From Liopterus haemorrhoidalis (Eukaryota; Arthropoda; Insecta; Coleoptera; Dytiscidae), in the NCBI GenBank assembly GCA_963971575.1, contig OZ020619.1, positions 19,908,813-19,972,812 on the forward strand: a stretch of DNA of 64,000 bases. Reading direction: 5' to 3'. The notes under the pieces were generated by a model. It was not told where the DNA came from, did no database searches, and saw only the letters and a program-made list of their open reading frames with translations. The position numbers were made by a program, and so were the translations under genes. Positions 8,459 through 23,400 of this stretch are shown one piece after another (within the stretch, counting starts at the first letter, position 1; every line of letters starts with the position of its first letter).

Positions 8459-11400
8459 TATTCAAATACAATTTTTTGATTGGATAAATATTTAAAGAGT
8501 TATGGCGGGAAAACAATTTTGTGGTTAAAATTTAGTTTACTCCCTTATTATTAACTTTACAGTAAAAAATTTATAATAAATATTGTTGGAAATAAGAAGA
8601 TAAATCTTTTATTCAAATACAATTTTTTGATTGGATAAATATTTAAAGAGTTATGGCGGGAAAACAATTTTGTGGTTAAAATTTAGTTAACTCCCTAATT
8701 ATTAACTTTACAGTAAAAAATGTATAATAAATATTGTTGGAAATAAGAAGACAAATCTTTTATTCAAATACAATTTTTTGATTGGATAAATATTTAAAGA
8801 GTTATGGCGGGAAAACAATTTTGTTGTTAAAATTTAGTTAACTCCCTTATTATTAACTTAACAGTAAAAAATGTATCATAAATATTGTTGGAAATAAGAA
8901 GACAAATCTTTTATTCAAATACAATTTTTTGATTGGATAAATATTTAAAGAGTTATGGCGGGAAAACAATTTTGTGGTTAAAATTTAGTTAACTCCCTTA
9001 TTATTAACTTTACAGTAAAAAATGAAAAATAAATATTGTTGGAAATAAGAAGACAAATCTTTTTTTTAAACACAATTTTTTGATTGGATAAATATTTAAA
9101 GAGTTATGGCGGGAAAACAATTTTGTGGTTAAAATTTAGTTAACTCCCTTATTATTAACTTTACAGTAAAAAATGTATAATAAATATTGTTGGAAATAAG
9201 AATACAAATCTTTTATTCAAATACAATTTTTTGATTGGATAAATATTTAAAGAGTTATGGCGGGAAAACAATTTTGTTGTTAAAATTTAGTTAACTCCCT
9301 TATTATTAACTTAACAGTAAAAAATGTATCATAAATATTGTTGGAAATAAGAAGACAAATCTTTTATTCAAATACAATTTTTTGATTGGATAAATATTTA
9401 AAGAGTTATGGCGGGAAAACAATTTTGTGGTTAAAATTTAGTTAACTCCCTTATTATTAACTTTACAGTAAAAAATGAAAAATAAATATTGTTGGAAATA
9501 AGAAGACAAATCTTTTTTTTAAACACAATTTTTTGATTGGATAAATATTTAAAGAGTTATGGCGGGAAAACAATTTTGTGGTTAAAATTTAGTTAACTCC
9601 CTTATTATTAACTTTACAGTAAAAAATGAAAATTAAATATTGTTGGAAATAAGAAGACAAATCTTTTTTTTAAACACAATTTTTTGATTGGATAAATATT
9701 TAAAGAGTTATGGCGGGAAAACAATTTTGTGGTTAAAATTTAGTTAACTCCCTTATTATTAACTTTACAGTAAAAAATGTATAATAAATATTGTTGGAAA
9801 TAAGAAGACAAATCTTTTATTCAAATACAATTTTTTGATTGGATAAATATTTAAAGAGTTATGGCGGGAAAACAATTTTGTGGTTAAAATTTAGTTAACT
9901 CCCTTATTATTAACTTAACAGTAAAAAATGTATCATAAATATTGTTGGAAATAAGAAGACAAATCTTTTATTCAAATACAATTTTTTGATTGGATAAATA
10001 TTTAAAGAGTTATGGCGGGAAAACAATTTTGTGGTTAAAATTTAGTTAACTCCCTTATTATTAACTTTACAGTAAAAAATGTATAATAAATATTGTTAGA
10101 AATAAGAAGACAAATCTTTTATTCAAATACAATTTTTTGATTGGATAAATATTTAAAGAGTTATGGCGGGAAAACAATTTTGTGGTTAAAATTTAGTTTA
10201 CTCCCTTATTATTAACTTTACAGTAAAAAATTTATAATAAATATTGTTGGAAATAAGAAGACAAATCTTTTATTCAAATACAATTTTTTGATTGGATAAA
10301 TATTTAAAGAGTTATGGCGGGAAAACAATTTTGTGGTTAAAATTTAGTTTACTCCCTTATTATTAACTTTACAGTAAAAAATTTATAATAAATATTGTTG
10401 GAAATAAGAAGACAAATCTTTTATTCAAATACAATTTTTTGATTGGATAAATATTTAAAGAGTTATGGCGGGAAAACAATTTTGTGGTTAAAATTTAGTT
10501 AACTCCCTTATTATTAACTTAACAGTAAAAAATGTATCATAAATATTGTTGGAAATAAGAAGACAAATCTTTTATTCAAATACAATTTTTTGATTGGATA
10601 AATATTTAAAGAGTTATGGCGGGAAAACAATTTTGTGGTTAAAATTTAGTTAACTCCCTTATTAATAACTTTACAGTAAAAAATTAAAAATAAATATTGT
10701 TGGAAATAAGAAGACAAATCTTTTTTTTAAACACAATTTTTTGATTGGATAAATATTTAAAGAGTTATGGCGGGAAAACAATTTTGTGGTTAAAATTTAG
10801 TTAACTCCCTTATTAATAACTTTACAGTAAAAAATTAAAAATAAATATTGTTGGAAATAAGAAGCCAATCTTTTTTTTAAACACAATTTTTTGATTGGAT
10901 AAATATTTAAAGAGTTATGGCGGGAAAACAATTTTGTGGTTAAAATTTAGTTAACTCCCTTATTAATAACTTTACAGTAAAAAATGTATTATAAATATTG
11001 TTGGAAATAAGAAGACAAATCTTTTATTCAAATACAATTTTTTGATTGGATAAATATTTAAAGAGTTATGGCGGGAAAACAATTTTGTGGTTAAAATTTA
11101 GTTAACTCCCTTATTATTAACTTTACAGTAAAAAATGAAAAATAAATATTGTTGGAAATAAGAAGACAAATCTTTTTTTTAAACACAATTTTTTGATTGG
11201 ATAAATATTTAAAGAGTTATGGCGGGAAAACAATTTTGTGGTTAAAATTTAGTTAACTCCCTTATTATTAACTTTACAGTAAAAAATGAAAAATAAATAT
11301 TGTTGGAAATAAGAAGACAAATCTTTTTTTTAAACACAATTTTTTGATTGGATAAATATTTAAAGAGTTATGGCGGGAAAACAATTTTGTGGTTAAAATT

Positions 11401-14400
11401 TAGTTAACTCCCTTATTAATAACTTTACAGTAAAAAATGTATTATAAATATTGTTGGAAATAAGAAGACAAATCTTTTATTCAAATACAATTTTTTGATT
11501 GGATAAATATTTAAAGAGTTATGGCGGGAAAACAATTTTGTGGTTAAAATTTAGTTTACTCCCTTATTATTAACTTTACAGTAAAAAATTTATAATAAAT
11601 ATTGTTGGAAATAAGAAGATAAATCTTTTATTCAAATACAATTTTTTGATTGGATAAATATTTAAAGAGTTATGGCGGGAAAACAATTTTGTGGTTAAAA
11701 TTTAGTTAACTCCCTAATTATTAACTTTACAGTAAAAAATGTACAATAAATATTGTTGGAAATAAGAAGACAAATCTTTTATTCAAATACAATTTTTTGA
11801 TTGGATAAATATTTAAAGAGTTATGGCGGGAAAACAATTTTGTTGTTAAAATTTAGTTAACTCCCTTATTATTAACTTAACAGTAAAAAATGTATCATAA
11901 ATATTGTTGGAAATAAGAAGACAAATCTTTTATTCAAATACAATTTTTTGATTGGATAAATATTTAAAGAGTTATGGCGGGAAAACAATTTTGTGGTTAA
12001 AATTTAGTTAACTCCCTTATTATTAACTTTACAGTAAAAAATGAAAAATAAATATTGTTGGAAATAAGAAGACAAATCTTTTTTTTAAACACAATTTTTT
12101 GATTGGATAAATATTTAAAGAGTTATGGCGGGAAAACAATTTTGTGGTTAAAATTTAGTTAACTCCCTTATTATTAACTTTACAGTAAAAAATGTATAAT
12201 AAATATTGTTGGAAATAAGAATACAAATCTTTTATTCAAATACAATTTTTTGATTGGATAAATATTTAAAGAGTTATGGCGGGAAAACAATTTTGTTGTT
12301 AAAATTTAGTTAACTCCCTTATTATTAACTTAACAGTAAAAAATGTATCATAAATATTGTTGGAAATAAGAAGACAAATCTTTTATTCAAATACAATTTT
12401 TTGATTGGATAAATATTTAAAGAGTTATGGCGGGAAAACAATTTTGTGGTTAAAATTTAGTTAACTCCCTTATTATTAACTTTACAGTAAAAAATGAAAA
12501 ATAAATATTGTTGGAAATAAGAAGACAAATCTTTTTTTTAAACACAATTTTTTGATTGGATAAATATTTAAAGAGTTATGGCGGGAAAACAATTTTGTGG
12601 TTAAAATTTAGTTAACTCCCTTATTATTAACTTTACAGTAAAAAATGAAAAATAAATATTGTTGGAAATAAGAAGACAAATCTTTTTTTTAAACACAATT
12701 TTTTGATTGGATAAATATTTAAAGAGTTATGGCGGGAAAACAATTTTGTGGTTAAAATTTAGTTAACTCCCTTATTATTAACTTTACAGTAAAAAATGTA
12801 TAATAAATATTGTTGGAAATAAGAAGACAAATCTTTTATTCAAATACAATTTTTTGATTGGATAAATATTTAAAGAGTTATGGCGGGAAAACAATTTTGT
12901 GGTTAAAATTTAGTTAACTCCCTTATTATTAACTTAACAGTAAAAAATGTATCATAAATATTGTTGGAAATAAGAAGACAAATCTTTTATTCAAATACAA
13001 TTTTTTGATTGGATAAATATTTAAAGAGTTATGGCGGGAAAACAATTTTGTGGTTAAAATTTAGTTAACTCCCTTATTATTAACTTTACAGTAAAAAATG
13101 TATAATAAATATTGTTAGAAATAAGAAGACAAATCTTTTATTCAAATACAATTTTTTGATTGGATAAATATTTAAAGAGTTATGGCGGGAAAACAATTTT
13201 GTGGTTAAAATTTAGTTTACTCCCTTATTATTAACTTTACAGTAAAAAATTTATAATAAATATTGTTGGAAATAAGAAGACAAATCTTTTATTCAAATAC
13301 AATTTTTTGATTGGATAAATATTTAAAGAGTTATGGCGGGAAAACAATTTTGTGGTTAAAATTTAGTTTACTCCCTTATTATTAACTTTACAGTAAAAAA
13401 TTTATAATAAATATTGTTGGAAATAAGAAGACAAATCTTTTATTCAAATACAATTTTTTGATTGGATAAATATTTAAAGAGTTATGGCGGGAAAACAATT
13501 TTGTGGTTAAAATTTAGTTAACTCCCTTATTATTAACTTAACAGTAAAAAATGTATCATAAATATTGTTGGAAATAAGAAGACAAATCTTTTATTCAAAT
13601 ACAATTTTTTGATTGGATAAATATTTAAAGAGTTATGGCGGGAAAACAATTTTGTGGTTAAAATTTAGTTAACTCCCTTATTAATAACTTTACAGTAAAA
13701 AATTAAAAATAAATATTGTTGGAAATAAGAAGACAAATCTTTTTTTTAAACACAATTTTTTGATTGGATAAATATTTAAAGAGTTATGGCGGGAAAACAA
13801 TTTTGTGGTTAAAATTTAGTTAACTCCCTTATTAATAACTTTACAGTAAAAAATTAAAAATAAATATTGTTGGAAATAAGAAGCCAATCTTTTTTTTAAA
13901 CACAATTTTTTGATTGGATAAATATTTAAAGAGTTATGGCGGGAAAACAATTTTGTGGTTAAAATTTAGTTAACTCCCTTATTAATAACTTTACAGTAAA
14001 AAATGTATTATAAATATTGTTGGAAATAAGAAGACAAATCTTTTATTCAAATACAATTTTTTGATTGGATAAATATTTAAAGAGTTATGGCGGGAAAACA
14101 ATTTTGTGGTTAAAATTTAGTTAACTCCCTTATTATTAACTTTACAGTAAAAAATGAAAAATAAATATTGTTGGAAATAAGAAGACAAATCTTTTTTTTA
14201 AACACAATTTTTTGATTGGATAAATATTTAAAGAGTTATGGCGGGAAAACAATTTTGTGGTTAAAATTTAGTTAACTCCCTTATTATTAACTTTACAGTA
14301 AAAAATGTATAATAAATATTGTTGGAAATAAGAATACAAATCTTTTATTCAAATACAATTTTTTGATTGGATAAATATTTAAAGAGTTATGGCGGGAAAA

Positions 14401-14840
14401 CAATTTTGTTGTTAAAATTTAGTTAACTCCCTTATTATTAACTTAACAGTAAAAAATGTATCATAAATATTGTTGGAAATAAGAAGACAAATCTTTTATT
14501 CAAATACAATTTTTTGATTGGATAAATATTTAAAGAGTTATGGCGGGAAAACAATTTTGTGGTTAAAATTTAGTTAACTCCCTTATTATTAACTTTACAG
14601 TAAAAAATGAAAAATAAATATTGTTGGAAATAAGAAGACAAATCTTTTTTTTAAACACAATTTTTTGATTGGATAAATATTTAAAGAGTTATGGCGGGAA
14701 AACAATTTTGTGGTTAAAATTTAGTTAACTCCCTTATTATTAACTTTACAGTAAAAAATGAAAAATAAATATTGTTGGAAATAAGAAGACAAATCTTTTT
14801 TTTAAACACAATTTTTTGATTGGATAAATATTTAAAGAGT
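8459..14840 (+). repeat. Domain A 6,491-bp super-repeat (20-unit plus 23-unit HOR), copy 1
   Basis: Reading from the gaagat mark at 8596, 20 units in the order d e f d e f f d e d c c e a a b f f b c lead to the next gaagat at 11615 (3,019 bp). Then 23 units, d e f d e f f d e d c c e a a b f d e f f e c, lead to 15087 (3,472 bp). The 23-unit form has three more units after gaagccaatc than the 20-unit form (13880 against 10861). Further marks are gttagaaat at 10095 and 13114, aattaaat near 9630 and gtacaataa at 11741. Compared with the 21-unit HOR at 1-3170 the first nine units agree in order and the rest is rearranged, so the two HORs share an ancestor. Confidence 0.85.
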
Positions 14841-14949
14841 TATGGCGGGAAAACAATTTTGTGGTTAAAATTTAGTTAACTCCCTTATTATTAACTTAAC
14901 AGTAAAAAATGTATCATAAATATTGTTGGAAATAAGAAGACAAATCTTT

Positions 14950-17900
14950 TATTCAAATACAATTTTTTGATTGGATAAATATTTAAAGAGTTATGGCGGG
15001 AAAACAATTTTGTGGTTAAAATTTAGTTTACTCCCTTATTATTAACTTTACAGTAAAAAATTTATAATAAATATTGTTGGAAATAAGAAGATAAATCTTT
15101 TATTCAAATACAATTTTTTGATTGGATAAATATTTAAAGAGTTATGGCGGGAAAACAATTTTGTGGTTAAAATTTAGTTAACTCCCTAATTATTAACTTT
15201 ACAGTAAAAAATGTATAATAAATATTGTTGGAAATAAGAAGACAAATCTTTTATTCAAATACAATTTTTTGATTGGATAAATATTTAAAGAGTTATGGCG
15301 GGAAAACAATTTTGTTGTTAAAATTTAGTTAACTCCCTTATTATTAACTTAACAGTAAAAAATGTATCATAAATATTGTTGGAAATAAGAAGACAAATCT
15401 TTTATTCAAATACAATTTTTTGATTGGATAAATATTTAAAGAGTTATGGCGGGAAAACAATTTTGTGGTTAAAATTTAGTTAACTCCCTTATTATTAACT
15501 TTACAGTAAAAAATGAAAAATAAATATTGTTGGAAATAAGAAGACAAATCTTTTTTTTAAACACAATTTTTTGATTGGATAAATATTTAAAGAGTTATGG
15601 CGGGAAAACAATTTTGTGGTTAAAATTTAGTTAACTCCCTTATTATTAACTTTACAGTAAAAAATGTATAATAAATATTGTTGGAAATAAGAATACAAAT
15701 CTTTTATTCAAATACAATTTTTTGATTGGATAAATATTTAAAGAGTTATGGCGGGAAAACAATTTTGTTGTTAAAATTTAGTTAACTCCCTTATTATTAA
15801 CTTAACAGTAAAAAATGTATCATAAATATTGTTGGAAATAAGAAGACAAATCTTTTATTCAAATACAATTTTTTGATTGGATAAATATTTAAAGAGTTAT
15901 GGCGGGAAAACAATTTTGTGGTTAAAATTTAGTTAACTCCCTTATTATTAACTTTACAGTAAAAAATGAAAAATAAATATTGTTGGAAATAAGAAGACAA
16001 ATCTTTTTTTTAAACACAATTTTTTGATTGGATAAATATTTAAAGAGTTATGGCGGGAAAACAATTTTGTGGTTAAAATTTAGTTAACTCCCTTATTATT
16101 AACTTTACAGTAAAAAATGAAAATTAAATATTGTTGGAAATAAGAAGACAAATCTTTTTTTTAAACACAATTTTTTGATTGGATAAATATTTAAAGAGTT
16201 ATGGCGGGAAAACAATTTTGTGGTTAAAATTTAGTTAACTCCCTTATTATTAACTTTACAGTAAAAAATGTATAATAAATATTGTTGGAAATAAGAAGAC
16301 AAATCTTTTATTCAAATACAATTTTTTGATTGGATAAATATTTAAAGAGTTATGGCGGGAAAACAATTTTGTGGTTAAAATTTAGTTAACTCCCTTATTA
16401 TTAACTTAACAGTAAAAAATGTATCATAAATATTGTTGGAAATAAGAAGACAAATCTTTTATTCAAATACAATTTTTTGATTGGATAAATATTTAAAGAG
16501 TTATGGCGGGAAAACAATTTTGTGGTTAAAATTTAGTTAACTCCCTTATTATTAACTTTACAGTAAAAAATGTATAATAAATATTGTTAGAAATAAGAAG
16601 ACAAATCTTTTATTCAAATACAATTTTTTGATTGGATAAATATTTAAAGAGTTATGGCGGGAAAACAATTTTGTGGTTAAAATTTAGTTTACTCCCTTAT
16701 TATTAACTTTACAGTAAAAAATTTATAATAAATATTGTTGGAAATAAGAAGACAAATCTTTTATTCAAATACAATTTTTTGATTGGATAAATATTTAAAG
16801 AGTTATGGCGGGAAAACAATTTTGTGGTTAAAATTTAGTTTACTCCCTTATTATTAACTTTACAGTAAAAAATTTATAATAAATATTGTTGGAAATAAGA
16901 AGACAAATCTTTTATTCAAATACAATTTTTTGATTGGATAAATATTTAAAGAGTTATGGCGGGAAAACAATTTTGTGGTTAAAATTTAGTTAACTCCCTT
17001 ATTATTAACTTAACAGTAAAAAATGTATCATAAATATTGTTGGAAATAAGAAGACAAATCTTTTATTCAAATACAATTTTTTGATTGGATAAATATTTAA
17101 AGAGTTATGGCGGGAAAACAATTTTGTGGTTAAAATTTAGTTAACTCCCTTATTAATAACTTTACAGTAAAAAATTAAAAATAAATATTGTTGGAAATAA
17201 GAAGACAAATCTTTTTTTTAAACACAATTTTTTGATTGGATAAATATTTAAAGAGTTATGGCGGGAAAACAATTTTGTGGTTAAAATTTAGTTAACTCCC
17301 TTATTAATAACTTTACAGTAAAAAATTAAAAATAAATATTGTTGGAAATAAGAAGCCAATCTTTTTTTTAAACACAATTTTTTGATTGGATAAATATTTA
17401 AAGAGTTATGGCGGGAAAACAATTTTGTGGTTAAAATTTAGTTAACTCCCTTATTAATAACTTTACAGTAAAAAATGTATTATAAATATTGTTGGAAATA
17501 AGAAGACAAATCTTTTATTCAAATACAATTTTTTGATTGGATAAATATTTAAAGAGTTATGGCGGGAAAACAATTTTGTGGTTAAAATTTAGTTAACTCC
17601 CTTATTATTAACTTTACAGTAAAAAATGAAAAATAAATATTGTTGGAAATAAGAAGACAAATCTTTTTTTTAAACACAATTTTTTGATTGGATAAATATT
17701 TAAAGAGTTATGGCGGGAAAACAATTTTGTGGTTAAAATTTAGTTAACTCCCTTATTATTAACTTTACAGTAAAAAATGAAAAATAAATATTGTTGGAAA
17801 TAAGAAGACAAATCTTTTTTTTAAACACAATTTTTTGATTGGATAAATATTTAAAGAGTTATGGCGGGAAAACAATTTTGTGGTTAAAATTTAGTTAACT

Positions 17901-20900
17901 CCCTTATTAATAACTTTACAGTAAAAAATGTATTATAAATATTGTTGGAAATAAGAAGACAAATCTTTTATTCAAATACAATTTTTTGATTGGATAAATA
18001 TTTAAAGAGTTATGGCGGGAAAACAATTTTGTGGTTAAAATTTAGTTTACTCCCTTATTATTAACTTTACAGTAAAAAATTTATAATAAATATTGTTGGA
18101 AATAAGAAGATAAATCTTTTATTCAAATACAATTTTTTGATTGGATAAATATTTAAAGAGTTATGGCGGGAAAACAATTTTGTGGTTAAAATTTAGTTAA
18201 CTCCCTAATTATTAACTTTACAGTAAAAAATGTACAATAAATATTGTTGGAAATAAGAAGACAAATCTTTTATTCAAATACAATTTTTTGATTGGATAAA
18301 TATTTAAAGAGTTATGGCGGGAAAACAATTTTGTTGTTAAAATTTAGTTAACTCCCTTATTATTAACTTAACAGTAAAAAATGTATCATAAATATTGTTG
18401 GAAATAAGAAGACAAATCTTTTATTCAAATACAATTTTTTGATTGGATAAATATTTAAAGAGTTATGGCGGGAAAACAATTTTGTGGTTAAAATTTAGTT
18501 AACTCCCTTATTATTAACTTTACAGTAAAAAATGAAAAATAAATATTGTTGGAAATAAGAAGACAAATCTTTTTTTTAAACACAATTTTTTGATTGGATA
18601 AATATTTAAAGAGTTATGGCGGGAAAACAATTTTGTGGTTAAAATTTAGTTAACTCCCTTATTATTAACTTTACAGTAAAAAATGTATAATAAATATTGT
18701 TGGAAATAAGAATACAAATCTTTTATTCAAATACAATTTTTTGATTGGATAAATATTTAAAGAGTTATGGCGGGAAAACAATTTTGTTGTTAAAATTTAG
18801 TTAACTCCCTTATTATTAACTTAACAGTAAAAAATGTATCATAAATATTGTTGGAAATAAGAAGACAAATCTTTTATTCAAATACAATTTTTTGATTGGA
18901 TAAATATTTAAAGAGTTATGGCGGGAAAACAATTTTGTGGTTAAAATTTAGTTAACTCCCTTATTATTAACTTTACAGTAAAAAATGAAAAATAAATATT
19001 GTTGGAAATAAGAAGACAAATCTTTTTTTTAAACACAATTTTTTGATTGGATAAATATTTAAAGAGTTATGGCGGGAAAACAATTTTGTGGTTAAAATTT
19101 AGTTAACTCCCTTATTATTAACTTTACAGTAAAAAATGAAAAATAAATATTGTTGGAAATAAGAAGACAAATCTTTTTTTTAAACACAATTTTTTGATTG
19201 GATAAATATTTAAAGAGTTATGGCGGGAAAACAATTTTGTGGTTAAAATTTAGTTAACTCCCTTATTATTAACTTTACAGTAAAAAATGTATAATAAATA
19301 TTGTTGGAAATAAGAAGACAAATCTTTTATTCAAATACAATTTTTTGATTGGATAAATATTTAAAGAGTTATGGCGGGAAAACAATTTTGTGGTTAAAAT
19401 TTAGTTAACTCCCTTATTATTAACTTAACAGTAAAAAATGTATCATAAATATTGTTGGAAATAAGAAGACAAATCTTTTATTCAAATACAATTTTTTGAT
19501 TGGATAAATATTTAAAGAGTTATGGCGGGAAAACAATTTTGTGGTTAAAATTTAGTTAACTCCCTTATTATTAACTTTACAGTAAAAAATGTATAATAAA
19601 TATTGTTAGAAATAAGAAGACAAATCTTTTATTCAAATACAATTTTTTGATTGGATAAATATTTAAAGAGTTATGGCGGGAAAACAATTTTGTGGTTAAA
19701 ATTTAGTTTACTCCCTTATTATTAACTTTACAGTAAAAAATTTATAATAAATATTGTTGGAAATAAGAAGACAAATCTTTTATTCAAATACAATTTTTTG
19801 ATTGGATAAATATTTAAAGAGTTATGGCGGGAAAACAATTTTGTGGTTAAAATTTAGTTTACTCCCTTATTATTAACTTTACAGTAAAAAATTTATAATA
19901 AATATTGTTGGAAATAAGAAGACAAATCTTTTATTCAAATACAATTTTTTGATTGGATAAATATTTAAAGAGTTATGGCGGGAAAACAATTTTGTGGTTA
20001 AAATTTAGTTAACTCCCTTATTATTAACTTAACAGTAAAAAATGTATCATAAATATTGTTGGAAATAAGAAGACAAATCTTTTATTCAAATACAATTTTT
20101 TGATTGGATAAATATTTAAAGAGTTATGGCGGGAAAACAATTTTGTGGTTAAAATTTAGTTAACTCCCTTATTAATAACTTTACAGTAAAAAATTAAAAA
20201 TAAATATTGTTGGAAATAAGAAGACAAATCTTTTTTTTAAACACAATTTTTTGATTGGATAAATATTTAAAGAGTTATGGCGGGAAAACAATTTTGTGGT
20301 TAAAATTTAGTTAACTCCCTTATTAATAACTTTACAGTAAAAAATTAAAAATAAATATTGTTGGAAATAAGAAGCCAATCTTTTTTTTAAACACAATTTT
20401 TTGATTGGATAAATATTTAAAGAGTTATGGCGGGAAAACAATTTTGTGGTTAAAATTTAGTTAACTCCCTTATTAATAACTTTACAGTAAAAAATGTATT
20501 ATAAATATTGTTGGAAATAAGAAGACAAATCTTTTATTCAAATACAATTTTTTGATTGGATAAATATTTAAAGAGTTATGGCGGGAAAACAATTTTGTGG
20601 TTAAAATTTAGTTAACTCCCTTATTATTAACTTTACAGTAAAAAATGAAAAATAAATATTGTTGGAAATAAGAAGACAAATCTTTTTTTTAAACACAATT
20701 TTTTGATTGGATAAATATTTAAAGAGTTATGGCGGGAAAACAATTTTGTGGTTAAAATTTAGTTAACTCCCTTATTATTAACTTTACAGTAAAAAATGTA
20801 TAATAAATATTGTTGGAAATAAGAATACAAATCTTTTATTCAAATACAATTTTTTGATTGGATAAATATTTAAAGAGTTATGGCGGGAAAACAATTTTGT

Positions 20901-21331
20901 TGTTAAAATTTAGTTAACTCCCTTATTATTAACTTAACAGTAAAAAATGTATCATAAATATTGTTGGAAATAAGAAGACAAATCTTTTATTCAAATACAA
21001 TTTTTTGATTGGATAAATATTTAAAGAGTTATGGCGGGAAAACAATTTTGTGGTTAAAATTTAGTTAACTCCCTTATTATTAACTTTACAGTAAAAAATG
21101 AAAAATAAATATTGTTGGAAATAAGAAGACAAATCTTTTTTTTAAACACAATTTTTTGATTGGATAAATATTTAAAGAGTTATGGCGGGAAAACAATTTT
21201 GTGGTTAAAATTTAGTTAACTCCCTTATTATTAACTTTACAGTAAAAAATGAAAAATAAATATTGTTGGAAATAAGAAGACAAATCTTTTTTTTAAACAC
21301 AATTTTTTGATTGGATAAATATTTAAAGAGT
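14950..21331 (+). repeat. Domain A 6,491-bp super-repeat, copy 2
   Basis: All marks of copy 1 recur 6,491 bp later: gaagat 8596 to 15087 and 11615 to 18106; gttagaaat 10095 to 16586 and 13114 to 19605; gaagccaatc 10861 to 17352 and 13880 to 20371; gtacaataa 11741 to 18232; aattaaat near 9630 to near 16121. The offset equals 43 units minus two bases, one for each 150-bp unit. The match fails upstream of about 14950, where a class-e unit stands where copy 1 has class b, and downstream of about 21331. Confidence 0.87.
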
Positions 21332-23400
21332 TATGGCGGGAAAACAATTTTGTGGTTAAAATTTAGTTAACTCCCTTATTATTAACTTTACAGTAAAAAA
21401 TGTATAATAAATATTGTTGGAAATAAGAAGACAAATCTTTTATTCAAATACAATTTTTTGATTGGATAAATATTTAAAGAGTTATGGCGGGAAAACAATT
21501 TTGTGGTTAAAATTTAGTTAACTCCCTTATTATTAACTTAACAGTAAAAAATGTATCATAAATATTGTTGGAAATAAGAAGACAAATCTTTTATTCAAAT
21601 ACAATTTTTTGATTGGATAAATATTTAAAGAGTTATGGCGGGAAAACAATTTTGTGGTTAAAATTTAGTTAACTCCCTTATTATTAACTTTACAGTAAAA
21701 AATGTATAATAAATATTGTTAGAAATAAGAAGACAAATCTTTTATTCAAATACAATTTTTTGATTGGATAAATATTTAAAGAGTTATGGCGGGAAAACAA
21801 TTTTGTGGTTAAAATTTAGTTTACTCCCTTATTATTAACTTTACAGTAAAAAATTTATAATAAATATTGTTGGAAATAAGAAGACAAATCTTTTATTCAA
21901 ATACAATTTTTTGATTGGATAAATATTTAAAGAGTTATGGCGGGAAAACAATTTTGTGGTTAAAATTTAGTTTACTCCCTTATTATTAACTTTACAGTAA
22001 AAAATTTATAATAAATATTGTTGGAAATAAGAAGACAAATCTTTTATTCAAATACAATTTTTTGATTGGATAAATATTTAAAGAGTTATGGCGGGAAAAC
22101 AATTTTGTGGTTAAAATTTAGTTAACTCCCTTATTATTAACTTAACAGTAAAAAATGTATCATAAATATTGTTGGAAATAAGAAGACAAATCTTTTATTC
22201 AAATACAATTTTTTGATTGGATAAATATTTAAAGAGTTATGGCGGGAAAACAATTTTGTGGTTAAAATTTAGTTAACTCCCTTATTAATAACTTTACAGT
22301 AAAAAATTAAAAATAAATATTGTTGGAAATAAGAAGACAAATCTTTTTTTTAAACACAATTTTTTGATTGGATAAATATTTAAAGAGTTATGGCGGGAAA
22401 ACAATTTTGTGGTTAAAATTTAGTTAACTCCCTTATTAATAACTTTACAGTAAAAAATGTATTATAAATATTGTTGGAAATAAGAAGACAAATCTTTTAT
22501 TCAAATACAATTTTTTGATTGGATAAATATTTAAAGAGTTATGGCGGGAAAACAATTTTGTGGTTAAAATTTAGTTTACTCCCTTATTATTAACTTTACA
22601 GTAAAAAATTTATAATAAATATTGTTGGAAATAAGAAGATAAATCTTTTATTCAAATACAATTTTTTGATTGGATAAATATTTAAAGAGTTATGGCGGGA
22701 AAACAATTTTGTGGTTAAAATTTAGTTAACTCCCTAATTATTAACTTTACAGTAAAAAATGTATAATAAATATTGTTGGAAATAAGAAGACAAATCTTTT
22801 ATTCAAATACAATTTTTTGATTGGATAAATATTTAAAGAGTTATGGCGGGAAAACAATTTTGTTGTTAAAATTTAGTTAACTCCCTTATTATTAACTTAA
22901 CAGTAAAAAATGTATCATAAATATTGTTGGAAATAAGAAGACAAATCTTTTATTCAAATACAATTTTTTGATTGGATAAATATTTAAAGAGTTATGGCGG
23001 GAAAACAATTTTGTGGTTAAAATTTAGTTAACTCCCTTATTATTAACTTTACAGTAAAAAATGAAAAATAAATATTGTTGGAAATAAGAAGACAAATCTT
23101 TTTTTTAAACACAATTTTTTGATTGGATAAATATTTAAAGAGTTATGGCGGGAAAACAATTTTGTGGTTAAAATTTAGTTAACTCCCTTATTATTAACTT
23201 TACAGTAAAAAATGTATAATAAATATTGTTGGAAATAAAAATACAAATCTTTTATTCAAATACAATTTTTTGATTGGATAAATATTTAAAGAGTTATGGC
23301 GGGAAAACAATTTTGTTGTTAAAATTTAGTTAACTCCCTTATTATTAACTTAACAGTAAAAAATGTATCATAAATATTGTTGGAAATAAGAAGACAAATC
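21332..23400 (+). repeat. End of domain A, mosaic of earlier HOR pieces
   Basis: The order here is d e d c c e a b c d e f d e. About 21400-22190 resembles 9780-10560, with gttagaaat again at 21718. About 22191-23400 follows the order of 1-1210 at an offset of 22,190 bp (gaagat at 22635 against 445). The gaagccaatc unit is missing. One private change is aaaatacaaatc near 23238 in place of gaatacaaatc. The last class-e tail (atgtatcataa) of the window is near 23363, and the last T-rich head is near 23098. Confidence 0.75.
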
